Assembly (NCBI GenBank): GCA_035541215.1
Contig: DATKNV010000005.1
Location: forward strand, 1-6,795
DNA length: 6,795 nucleotides
Reading direction: 5' to 3'
Source: DASZHJ01 sp035541215
GTDB lineage: Bacteria > Pseudomonadota > Alphaproteobacteria > ATCC43930 > CGMCC-115725
Of this stretch, positions 1 to 6,101 are shown in pieces. Made by a program: the position numbers and the translations under genes. The notes under the pieces are model-generated. The model saw nothing but the letters and a program-made list of their open reading frames with translations. It was not told the origin of the DNA and made no database searches. Every line of letters begins with the position of its first letter. The stretch's first letter is position 1.

Positions 1-960
1 GTGCCGCCGGTGTGGCTCATGCGCCAGGCGGGGCGGTATTTGCCGGAGTATCGGGCGCTGCGGGCGCGCGCCCCGGATTTTCTCACATTCTGCTTGACCC
101 CGGAGCTGGCGACGGAGGCGACGTTGCAGCCGATCCGCCGCTTCGGCTTCGATGCAGCGATCCTGTTTGCGGATATCCTGATCGTTCCGCATGCGTTGGG
201 TCAGCAGGTCGGATTTCGCGAGGGCGAAGGACCGGTACTGCAACCCCTGGGCAAGCTGCAGCCCGGAGAGGTCGAGAGACGTGTCGCGCCGGTCTGGGAA
301 ACGGTCCGGCGGGTGGCAGCGGCGCTGCCGGAGGAGGTGGTACTCATCGGCTTTGCCGGTGCGCCCTGGACGGTTGCGACCTACATGGTCGAGGGCGGCA
401 GCAGCCGCGATTTCGCGCGGGTGAAGCATTTTGCCTTCGCCGAGCCCGCGACGTTCGCGCTGCTGATCGGTGCGATCGTGGAGGCTACTGTGACCTATCT
501 CTCGGGCCAGATCGAAGCCGGTGCCGAGGTCGTGCAGCTCTTCGACAGTTGGGCGGGCGTCCTGCCGGAGGCGGAGTTTCAGCGCTGGGTCATCGAGCCC
601 ACGCAGCAAATAACGGCGGCACTGAAGGCACGGCATCCCGGCATTCCCATCATCGGCTTTCCGCGCGGGGCGGGCGCGCTCTACGAGGCGTACGCGCGCG
701 AGAGCGGTGTCGATGCCGTGAGCCTCGATCCGACGGTGCCGCTGGGCTGGGCGCGCGAGCATCTGCAAGCGCGAATGCCGGTGCAAGGCAATCTCGATCC
801 GATGCTGCTGGTCGTCGGCGGAGCGCCAATGGAGCAAGCGGTGCAGCGGATCCGCGAGGAGCTCGGCCGCGGTCCCCTGGTCTTCAACCTCGGCCACGGC
901 ATCCTCCCGCAGACGCCGCCGGAGCACGTGGCGGCGCTGGTGGAGCTCGCGCGGCGATGA
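1..960 (+). CDS. hemE: Uroporphyrinogen III decarboxylase, 5'-truncated by the window edge
   Basis: Cytoplasmic enzyme that removes four acetate carboxyls from uroporphyrinogen III to give coproporphyrinogen III. The visible 319 residues begin directly at the first family signature, PVWLMRQAGRYLPEYR. The family normally has about 25-30 residues before this and totals about 340-355, so the GTG at base 1 is probably not the true start and the N-terminus lies outside the window. In visible numbering, the second signature, IGFAGAPWTVATYMVEG, spans about 116-132. Expected active-site residues are present: Arg8 (MRQAGR), Asp58 (FADI), Tyr128, Ser183 (DSWAG) and His299 (NLGHGI). The C-terminus is complete. 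The TGA stop overlaps the hemH ATG (ATGA), indicating one transcript and translational coupling. Identity is seen directly from the motifs; the truncation is inferred from family length. Confidence 0.97.
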   Translation: MPPVWLMRQAGRYLPEYRALRARAPDFLTFCLTPELATEATLQPIRRFGFDAAILFADILIVPHALGQQVGFREGEGPVLQPLGKLQPGEVERRVAPVWETVRRVAAALPEEVVLIGFAGAPWTVATYMVEGGSSRDFARVKHFAFAEPATFALLIGAIVEATVTYLSGQIEAGAEVVQLFDSWAGVLPEAEFQRWVIEPTQQITAALKARHPGIPIIGFPRGAGALYEAYARESGVDAVSLDPTVPLGWAREHLQARMPVQGNLDPMLLVVGGAPMEQAVQRIREELGRGPLVFNLGHGILPQTPPEHVAALVELARR

Positions 961-1985
961 GCCGGACCGCGGTGGTGCTGCTCAATCTCGGAGGTCCGGA
1001 CTCGATCGCCGCGGTGCGGCCCTTCCTGCTCAACCTCTTCGACGATCCCGCGATCATCCGGCTCCCGCGTCTACTGCGTTGGCTGGTGGCCCGGCTCATC
1101 GTGCGCCGGCGGCTCGAGGTCGCGGAAGAGATCTACGGCTTTCTCGGTGGCGGCTCGCCGATCCTTGCGAACACGCGGGCGCAGGGCGCAGCGCTCGAGG
1201 CGGCGCTGGGCCCCGGCTTCAAGGTCTTCGTGGCGATGCGCTATTGGCATCCGCTCTCCGAGGCAACTGCGGCGGAGGTGCGGGACTGGGCGCCGGACCG
1301 GGTCGTGCTGCTGCCGCTCTATCCGCAGTACTCGACGACGACGACGGCCTCCTCGATCGCGGCCTGGCAGAAGGCGGCGGAAAGGCTCGATCTCCGGCCG
1401 CCGACGGACATCGTCTGCTGCTATCCCCGCGAGCGGGGATTCATCGCGGCGCTCGCCGAGCCGCTGCGGGCGGCGCTCGCGGAGAGCCCGCCCGGCGAGA
1501 GGCCGCGCGTGCTCTTCTCCGCGCATGGGCTTCCGGAATCGATCGTGGCGGCGGGCGACCCCTATCGCTGGCAGGTGGAGGAGACGGTGGCGGCAGTGAG
1601 GGCGGCGCTCGGGCGCGAGGATTTGGATGCGGTGGTCTGCTATCAAAGCCGGGTGGGCAGGCTCAGATGGCTGCAGCCGGAGACCGCCGACGAGATCCGC
1701 CGCGCCGGCCGGGAGGGGAGATCGCTCATCGTCGTCCCCGTCGCCTTCGTCTCCGAGCACTCGGAGACGCTGGTGGAGCTCGATCGCGATTACGGACGCC
1801 TCGCGAAGGAAGCCGGCGTGCCGCGCTATCGCCGCCTTGCAACGGTGGGGACGCATCCCCATTTCATCGCCGGGCTTGCTGCGCTCGTGCGCGCCCGTCT
1901 CGGAAAAGGCCTCGGCTCTGAAAGCGGCGGACGGATTTGTCCCCGCGAGCTCGGCGGCTGCGCCTGCGCGGGACGAGCGGCATGA
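957..1985 (+). CDS. hemH: Ferrochelatase with cysteine-containing C-terminal tail
   Basis: Inserts Fe2+ into protoporphyrin IX to make protohaem, the last step of the pathway; usually membrane-associated or soluble in the cytoplasm. The ATG at 957 gives 342 residues, starting MSRTAVVLLNLGGPDS as in the family, and overlaps the hemE stop by 4 nt. A GGAG at 942-945 can serve as Shine-Dalgarno. The frame stays open far upstream inside hemE, but that part is not ferrochelatase-like. Motifs: LPLYPQYSTTTTASS (119-133), SAHGLPES with the catalytic His190, YQSRVGRLRWLQPET (229-243), and PVAFVSEHSETLVELD (261-276) with catalytic Glu270. Two residues are unusual in the YQSR motif, which more often reads YQSRFGP. 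The tail after residue 320 carries Cys328, Cys335 and Cys337, and Cys154-Cys155 lie internally. These could ligate a [2Fe-2S] cluster, as known for some bacterial ferrochelatases, but this is inference. Confidence 0.97.
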   Translation: MSRTAVVLLNLGGPDSIAAVRPFLLNLFDDPAIIRLPRLLRWLVARLIVRRRLEVAEEIYGFLGGGSPILANTRAQGAALEAALGPGFKVFVAMRYWHPLSEATAAEVRDWAPDRVVLLPLYPQYSTTTTASSIAAWQKAAERLDLRPPTDIVCCYPRERGFIAALAEPLRAALAESPPGERPRVLFSAHGLPESIVAAGDPYRWQVEETVAAVRAALGREDLDAVVCYQSRVGRLRWLQPETADEIRRAGREGRSLIVVPVAFVSEHSETLVELDRDYGRLAKEAGVPRYRRLATVGTHPHFIAGLAALVRARLGKGLGSESGGRICPRELGGCACAGRAA

Positions 1986-2428
1986 CTTGGCTCGCGCCCG
2001 CCTATCCCTGGATCAAAGCACTCCACATCGTGAGCGTGGTCGCGTGGATGGCGGGGCTCCTCTATCTGCCGCGCCTCTTCGTCTATCACGCCGCGGCGGC
2101 CAAGGGCTCGGAGCAGTCCGAGACCTTCAAGACCATGGAGCGGCGGCTCCTGCGGGGGATCATGAATCCCGCGATGATCGCGGTCTACGTCTTCGGCATT
2201 CTGCTGCTGCTGACGCCGGGGATCGTCGAGTGGAGCCGCGGCTGGATCTGGGCGAAGCTCGCGCTCGTGGCTGCGCTCACGGCCTATCACCACTTGCTCG
2301 GACGCTGGCGCAAGGAATTCGCGGAGGACCGCAATCCGCGGCCGCAGCGGTTCTATCGCATGGTCAACGAGGTGCCGACGCTGCTGCTGATCGCGATCGT
2401 CATCCTCGTGGTCGTGAAGCCGTTCTAA
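1982..2428 (+). CDS. hemJ: Protoporphyrinogen IX oxidase, HemJ type
   Basis: Integral membrane protein of 148 residues that oxidises protoporphyrinogen IX to protoporphyrin IX, the step just before ferrochelatase. It matches the HemJ (UPF0093) family: an N-terminal segment with KALHIVSVVAWMAGLLYLPR (12-31), including His15 of the conserved KxxH motif, and a C-terminus IAIVILVVVKPF. Four hydrophobic segments are visible at about 10-32, 62-82, 88-105 and 130-146. The basic stretch between segments 3 and 4 contains FAEDRNPRPQRFYRMVNEVP, which is typical of the family. The ATG at 1982 overlaps the hemH TGA (ATGA). The frame is open for 15 further codons upstream, but those lie inside hemH and give no family-like sequence, so 1982 is preferred. 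Placement next to hemH supports the function, since no HemY or HemG is present. A slightly purine-rich GGGACGAG precedes the start. Confidence 0.95.
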   Translation: MTWLAPAYPWIKALHIVSVVAWMAGLLYLPRLFVYHAAAAKGSEQSETFKTMERRLLRGIMNPAMIAVYVFGILLLLTPGIVEWSRGWIWAKLALVAALTAYHHLLGRWRKEFAEDRNPRPQRFYRMVNEVPTLLLIAIVILVVVKPF

Positions 2429-2448
2429 AAACTGTCACGCAAACGGAT

Positions 2449-2477
2449 TTGACTTGTCCCGCGGTTTTGATTAAGGG
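2449..2477 (+). promoter_or_regulatory. Candidate sigma70-type promoter for rho
   Basis: TTGACT at 2449-2454 is followed, after 17 nt, by TAAGGG at 2472-2477. The -35 is near consensus and the -10 is weak. It lies 21 bp after the hemJ stop and would give a leader of roughly 175-180 nt before rho. It would let rho be transcribed apart from the hem genes. The candidate upstream of the hydrolase gene has the same spacing and a similar -10 (TAAGGT), which gives modest support. No experimental evidence. Confidence 0.42.
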
Positions 2478-2480
2478 TTA

Positions 2481-2661
2481 ACGCACGCACTTCGTGTGCG
2501 TCTCCCAACGTCCCTTCGACGACCCCCGCGAACAAGAACACGCGCAACAAAGACCGCCGGGCGAGCGAGGGGGTATTCCCACCGACCGGCGCTTCGTGCG
2601 GGCATCCGCACGCGCGCTACACCTCCGGCAACTCCCGTCTCACCATTCGGTCGCTGTCCCG
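2481..2661 (+). promoter_or_regulatory. C-rich leader of rho, possible autoregulatory region
   Basis: This 181-bp stretch between the candidate promoter and the rho ATG codes for nothing recognisable. It opens with a small hairpin (ACGCAC at 2481-2486 pairing with GTGCGT at 2496-2501). Long C-rich, G-poor runs follow, notably about 2502-2560 and 2620-2660, which resemble Rho utilisation sites. E. coli rho is known to be autoregulated by attenuation in its leader; a similar role here is inference. No Shine-Dalgarno sequence stands before the rho ATG. The rho frame is also open back to about 2494, but the extra residues are Arg/Pro-rich and unlike a Rho N-terminus. Confidence 0.4.
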
Positions 2662-3918
2662 ATGAATCTCCAAGAACTCAAGAACAAATCCCCGGCCGAG
2701 CTCCTCGCCTTCGCGGAGGAGCTCCAGATCGAGAACGCGTCCGCGCTCAGGAAGCAGGACATGATGTTCGCGATCCTGAAGCAGCTCGCGGAGAACGACG
2801 TCGCGATCTATGGCGACGGCGTCCTCGAGATCCTGCAGGACGGCTTCGGCTTCCTGCGCTCGCCGGAGGCGAACTATCTCCCGGGCCCGGACGACATCTA
2901 CGTGAGCCCGAGCCAGGTGCGGCGCTTCTCGCTGCGCACCGGCGACACCGTCGAGGGCCAGATCCGCTCGCCCAAGGACGGCGAGCGCTACTTCGCGCTC
3001 CTCAAGGTCAACAAGATCAATTTCGAGGACCCCGAGAAGGTCCGCCACCGCATCAATTTCGACAACCTGACGCCGCTCTATCCCGAGGAGAAGCTGATCC
3101 TCGAGCACGACGATCCCACCAAGAAGGATCTGACGACGCGCGTCATCGACCTCATCACGCCCTTGGGCAAGGGCCAGCGCGCGCTCATCGTCTCGCCGCC
3201 GCGCACGGGCAAGACCGTGATGCTGCAGAACATCGCGCACGCGGTCTCGCGCAACCATCCCGAGGTCTACCTCATCGTGCTGCTGATCGACGAGCGGCCG
3301 GAGGAGGTGACGGACATGGCGCGGACGGTCAAGGGCGAGGTCGTGAGCTCGACCTTCGACGAGCCCGCGGTACGCCACGTGCAGGTCGCGGAGATGGTGA
3401 TCGAGAAGGCAAAGCGCCTCGTCGAGCACAAGCGGGACGTGGTGATCCTCCTGGACTCGATCACGCGTCTCGCGCGCGCCTACAACACCGTCGTGCCGTC
3501 ATCGGGCAAGGTGCTGACGGGCGGCGTCGACGCCAACGCGCTGCAGCGCCCGAAGCGCTTCTTCGGCGCCGCGCGCAACATCGAGGAGGGCGGCTCGCTC
3601 ACGATCATCGCGACCGCCCTCATCGACACCGGGAGCCGCATGGACGAGGTGATCTTCGAGGAGTTCAAGGGCACCGGCAATTCCGAGATCGTGCTCGACC
3701 GCAAGGTCGCGGACAAGCGCACCTTCCCCGCGCTCGACATCACGAAGTCCGGCACCCGCAAGGAGGAGCTCCTGGTGGAGAAGGCCGTGCTCTCGAAGAT
3801 GTGGGTGCTGCGCCGCGTGCTGATGCCGATGGGCCCGGTCGACGGCCTCGAGTTCCTCATCGAAAAGCTCAAGCAGTCCAAGAACAACGCGGACTTCTTC
3901 GAGGCGATGAACACGTAG
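2662..3918 (+). CDS. rho: Transcription termination factor Rho
   Basis: Homohexameric RNA-dependent ATPase/helicase that binds C-rich unstructured RNA and terminates transcription. From the ATG at 2662 it has 418 residues, and its numbering coincides with the 419-residue E. coli protein. In order: an N-terminal helical domain (1-45); the OB-type RNA-binding domain (about 50-125) with Phe62 and Phe64 in GFGFLR, Arg66 and Tyr80; and the ATPase core with Walker A PPRTGKT (179-185), catalytic Glu211 and Arg212, Walker B VVILLDS with Asp265, the Q-loop SSGKVLTGG (280-288), the R-loop region around Lys336, and the arginine finger Arg366 in SGTRKEEL. It lacks the large N-terminal insertions seen in Actinobacteria. 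The start is set by homology (MNLQELKNKSPAELL); no Shine-Dalgarno is visible. It follows hemJ as in many alphaproteobacteria and is convergent with the oxidoreductase gene downstream. Confidence 0.98.
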   Translation: MNLQELKNKSPAELLAFAEELQIENASALRKQDMMFAILKQLAENDVAIYGDGVLEILQDGFGFLRSPEANYLPGPDDIYVSPSQVRRFSLRTGDTVEGQIRSPKDGERYFALLKVNKINFEDPEKVRHRINFDNLTPLYPEEKLILEHDDPTKKDLTTRVIDLITPLGKGQRALIVSPPRTGKTVMLQNIAHAVSRNHPEVYLIVLLIDERPEEVTDMARTVKGEVVSSTFDEPAVRHVQVAEMVIEKAKRLVEHKRDVVILLDSITRLARAYNTVVPSSGKVLTGGVDANALQRPKRFFGAARNIEEGGSLTIIATALIDTGSRMDEVIFEEFKGTGNSEIVLDRKVADKRTFPALDITKSGTRKEELLVEKAVLSKMWVLRRVLMPMGPVDGLEFLIEKLKQSKNNADFFEAMNT

Positions 3919-3920
3919 GC

Positions 3921-4290
3921 GAGCTGTCAGCCGTCAGCTCTCAGCCGTCGGCTTTTTTCTCCCACGGATTTTTTTGGCGTCATGGCCGGGCTTGTCCCGG
4001 CCACCGACGCACCAGAAAAAGAAACCAGAACCACCAAGACGCCAAGGACACCAAGTTCTTTCTCGCGGCGAAGCCGCAATCACTCCCTCTCGCTGTCTCA
4101 TTGCCTCCGTGGTGGAATTGAACGACCGAGGCAGTGAGGCACAGAGAAGGACGATTGCGGCTTCGCCGCGAGAAAGGGCTTGGCGTCTTGGTGGTTCCAA
4201 TCGCCAGAAGCGGCCGCGTGGATGGCCGGGACAAGCCCGGCCATGACGCGGATGGGAATGCGCCGGCAGTCAGCTGACGGCCGATAGCTC
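3921..4290. repeat. Large nested palindromic intergenic element (composite REP/BIME-like repeat)
   Basis: Nearly the whole gap between the convergent rho and quinone oxidoreductase genes is one imperfect palindrome centred near 4117. Paired arms, outside in: 3921-3940 with 4271-4290 (17 of 20 match); 3977-4003 with 4223-4249 (27 nt, perfect); 4028-4046 with 4179-4197 (19 nt, perfect); 4058-4081 with 4153-4176 (24 nt, perfect); and an inner pair around 4092-4110 and 4125-4143 (imperfect). The left copy has 11 nt between the third and fourth arms where the right has 2, so the arms are shifted by a few bases. Some modules are themselves palindromes (8-bp stems at 3983-4003 and 4223-4243; 5-bp stems at 4065-4077 and 4157-4169). 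There is no transposase or credible ORF. Intergenic repeats with 'catggccggg' cores are common in alphaproteobacteria; the origin of this composite is unknown. Confidence 0.85.
3929..3958 (+). terminator. Weak candidate intrinsic terminator after rho
   Basis: AGCCG at 3929-3933 can pair with CGGCT at 3949-3953 around a 15-nt loop, followed by a T-run at 3953-3958 and a second one at 3969-3975. The stem is only 5 bp, so on its own it is weak. The larger hairpins of the surrounding palindrome may matter more. Confidence 0.25.
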
Positions 4291-4292
4291 CC

Positions 4293-5270
4293 TTACACCG
4301 TAAACACCGTCGAGCCCGTCGTCTTCCGGCTCTGGAGGTCGCGATGCGCATGCGCGGCGTCCTTGAGCGGATAGGTCTGGTTGATCTCGATCTTGACCGC
4401 GCCCGAGAGCACGACGTCGAAGAGGTCCTTCGCCATCGCGAGCATGTCCGCGCGCTTCGCGGCGTAGGTGTTGAGCGTGGGCCGCGTGAAGAAGAGCGAG
4501 CCCTTCTGCGCGAAGATGCCGAGATCGACCGGACCCACGGAGCCCGAGGCCTGGCCGAAGCTCACCATGAGTCCGAGCGGCTTGAGGCAGTCCAGCGACT
4601 TCATGAAGGTGTCCTTGCCGACGCTGTCGTAGACCACCTTGAGCTTCTCGCCCTTGGTGATCTCCTTCACGCGCTCGACGAAGTCCTCCTTGGTCGTGAC
4701 GATGGGATAGTCGCAGCCGTGCGCCTTCGCGAGCTTCGCCTTCTCGTCGCTGCCGACGGTGCCGATGACGGTCGCACCCAATGCCTTCATCCACTGGCAG
4801 GCGATGAGGCCGACGCCTCCCGCCGCCGCGTGGAAGAGGATCACGTCGCCCTTTGAGACGCGATGGATCTGGCGGATCAGGTACTGCGTCGTCATGCCCT
4901 TGAGCATCATCGCGGCGCCTTGCTGGTCCGTGATGCCCTTGGGCAGCACGACGAGCCGGTCGGCCGGCATGTTGCGCGCCTCGGAATAGGCGCCGAGCGG
5001 GCTGTTGCCGTAGGCGACGCGGTCGCCCGCCTTGATGTCGGTGACGCCCGCGCCCACCTCCTCGACCACGCCCGCGCCCTCGCCGCCGAGGCCGCTCGGG
5101 AGCGCCGCCGGATAGAGGCCGGAGCGCACATAAGTATCTACGTAGTTGAGGCCAACAGCGGTGTGGCGCACGCGCGCCTCGCCGGGGCCGGGCTTGCCGA
5201 CCTCGACGCTCTCCCATTGGAGGACTTCGGGGCCGCCGGGCTTGTGGAATCGTACCGCGTGTACCTGCAT
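4293..5270 (-). CDS. Zinc-independent NADPH:quinone oxidoreductase (QOR-type MDR protein)
   Basis: Predicted cytoplasmic enzyme of 325 residues from the medium-chain dehydrogenase/reductase superfamily, reducing quinones or related enones with NADPH. It resembles E. coli QorA (qor): an N-terminal catalytic GroES-like fold with GLNYVDTYVRSGLYP (40-54) and LPSGLGGEGAG (57-67), then a Rossmann domain with the nucleotide-binding motif HAAAGGVGLIACQWMKALGA (147-166) and a family-like C-terminus around TTGSTVFTV. The Cys/His catalytic and structural zinc ligands of alcohol dehydrogenases are absent, as expected for QOR. The ATG at 5270 has a purine-rich GGAAAGGA about 8 nt upstream. It starts 18 bp after the hydrolase stop, so the two are probably co-transcribed. 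The stop lies 2 bp outside the palindromic element. The precise substrate cannot be told from sequence. Confidence 0.92.
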   Translation of the reverse strand: MQVHAVRFHKPGGPEVLQWESVEVGKPGPGEARVRHTAVGLNYVDTYVRSGLYPAALPSGLGGEGAGVVEEVGAGVTDIKAGDRVAYGNSPLGAYSEARNMPADRLVVLPKGITDQQGAAMMLKGMTTQYLIRQIHRVSKGDVILFHAAAGGVGLIACQWMKALGATVIGTVGSDEKAKLAKAHGCDYPIVTTKEDFVERVKEITKGEKLKVVYDSVGKDTFMKSLDCLKPLGLMVSFGQASGSVGPVDLGIFAQKGSLFFTRPTLNTYAAKRADMLAMAKDLFDVVLSGAVKIEINQTYPLKDAAHAHRDLQSRKTTGSTVFTV

Positions 5271-5288
5271 GGGCTGGGTCCTTTCCGA

Positions 5289-5984
5289 TTAAGCGAGGTG
5301 TTTCCTGAAGAAGTCGGCCGTGCGCTGGTTCGCGAGATCGGCGCTGGCCTTGTCGTAGTGCTGGCCGCCGACGCGCGCGAAGGCGTGGTCCATGCCGGGA
5401 TAGACGTGGATCGCGACCAGCGCATTGCCCTTGAGCGCGGCCTGGATCTTCGCCTGCGCCTCGGGCGGGCAGTATTGGTCCTTGGCCGCGATGTGCAGGA
5501 GCAGCGGCTTCCTGATGTTCCGGGCTTCGTCGAGCGCGCCCTCGATGCCGACGCCGTAATAGCCGACGGAGCAATCCGCATCCGAGCGCGTCGCCATCAG
5601 ATAGGCGAGCTTGCCACCTAGGCAGTAGCCGACGCTGCCGACCTTGCCGGTGCAGGCCGGGAGCTTGCGCAGATGCGCGAGCGTCGCCTTCAGATCGTCG
5701 ACGCCCTTCGCCTCGTTGAAGCCCTTGTAGAGCTCGAAGGCGCGCGCCCATTCCGCCTCGGTCTTGTCGGTGATCTGGATGCCCGGCTGCTGGCGCCAGA
5801 AGAGATCGGGGCTTAGCACGACGTGGCCCTTTGCTGCGAGCCCATCGGCGATGTCGCGCATGACCTTGTTGACGCCGAAGATCTCCTGGATCAGCAGGAC
5901 GCCCGGACCCTTGCCGGATTTAGGCGTCGCCTGATAGGCGCTGAAGCTGCCGCCATCGGCAGCGCGGATGGTGATGTCCGTCAT
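5289..5984 (-). CDS. Dienelactone hydrolase family protein
   Basis: Alpha/beta-hydrolase of 231 residues in the dienelactone hydrolase family, which uses a Cys-Asp-His triad. Visible residues: Glu34 in LLIQEIFGVN, nucleophile Cys121 in the elbow GYCLGG (119-124), Asp169 in HIAAKDQYCPPE, and His200 in YPGMDHAFAR. These match the arrangement of carboxymethylenebutenolidase, which opens dienelactone to maleylacetate in chlorocatechol breakdown. No other catechol-pathway genes are nearby, and many members of this family have other or unknown substrates, so the function is given only at family level. No signal peptide, hence probably cytoplasmic. The ATG at 5984 is preceded by a strong Shine-Dalgarno, GGGAGGGG, ending two nt before the start, and a candidate promoter lies upstream. 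It is first in a two-gene unit with the quinone oxidoreductase. Confidence 0.92.
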   Translation of the reverse strand: MTDITIRAADGGSFSAYQATPKSGKGPGVLLIQEIFGVNKVMRDIADGLAAKGHVVLSPDLFWRQQPGIQITDKTEAEWARAFELYKGFNEAKGVDDLKATLAHLRKLPACTGKVGSVGYCLGGKLAYLMATRSDADCSVGYYGVGIEGALDEARNIRKPLLLHIAAKDQYCPPEAQAKIQAALKGNALVAIHVYPGMDHAFARVGGQHYDKASADLANQRTADFFRKHLA

Positions 5985-6019
5985 GACCCCTCCCGTCTAG
6001 GCTTTGCTAGAGGGGCCGA

Positions 6020-6048
6020 ACCTTAGAACCCGAAAAAGAGCCTGTCGA
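6020..6048 (-). promoter_or_regulatory. Candidate promoter for the hydrolase-oxidoreductase unit
   Basis: On the minus strand, TCGACA (plus 6043-6048) and TAAGGT (plus 6020-6025) are 17 nt apart. Transcription would begin about 28 nt before the hydrolase ATG. The form resembles the candidate before rho (TTGACT-17-TAAGGG). Sequence-only prediction. Confidence 0.38.
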
Positions 6049-6058
6049 GCGCGTTGAA

Positions 6059-6101
6059 AGACCCTCACCCTCCCGCGCGCAGCGCGGCAGGGTGAGGGTC
6101 T
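6059..6101 (-). terminator. GC-rich hairpin overlapping the ogt stop, possible terminator
   Basis: Perfect 13-nt arms at 6059-6071 and 6089-6101 (AGACCCTCACCCT and its complement) continue, after one mismatch, into an inner CCGCG/CGCGG stem. The arm runs into the ogt stop codon (6100-6102). It sits where a terminator for ogt would be and just upstream of the next gene's promoter. On the minus strand only a short TTT follows, so it is not a classical intrinsic terminator. It could instead be a dispersed intergenic repeat or a transcript-stabilising 3' structure. Confidence 0.45.

Noticed and set aside
12..956. In-frame upstream extension of hemH through the whole of hemE
   Set aside because: The extension is Gly/Ala/Arg-rich frame shadow of hemE; ferrochelatase homology starts exactly at the ATG at 957.
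1071..1862. 263-residue open frame on the minus strand inside hemH
   Set aside because: Arg/Pro/His-rich antisense shadow, common in high-GC genes, with no family motif.
3921..4290. Insertion sequence or MITE with target-site duplication
   Set aside because: Outer arms match only 17 of 20 and no clear flanking direct repeat or transposase was found; reported as a composite repeat instead.
3934..4351. Small open frames of 88-123 residues on both strands in the palindromic element
   Set aside because: Their peptides are translations of the inverted repeats, mirrored on each strand, and no frame has a ribosome-binding site or family likeness.
4863..5621. 252-residue plus-strand open frame opposite the oxidoreductase and hydrolase genes
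   Set aside because: Antisense shadow; no recognisable domain and both opposite genes are clear.
4270..5751. 493-residue minus-strand open frame across the oxidoreductase and hydrolase genes
   Set aside because: Low-complexity Arg/Gly/Ala protein in a shifted frame of two well-supported genes.
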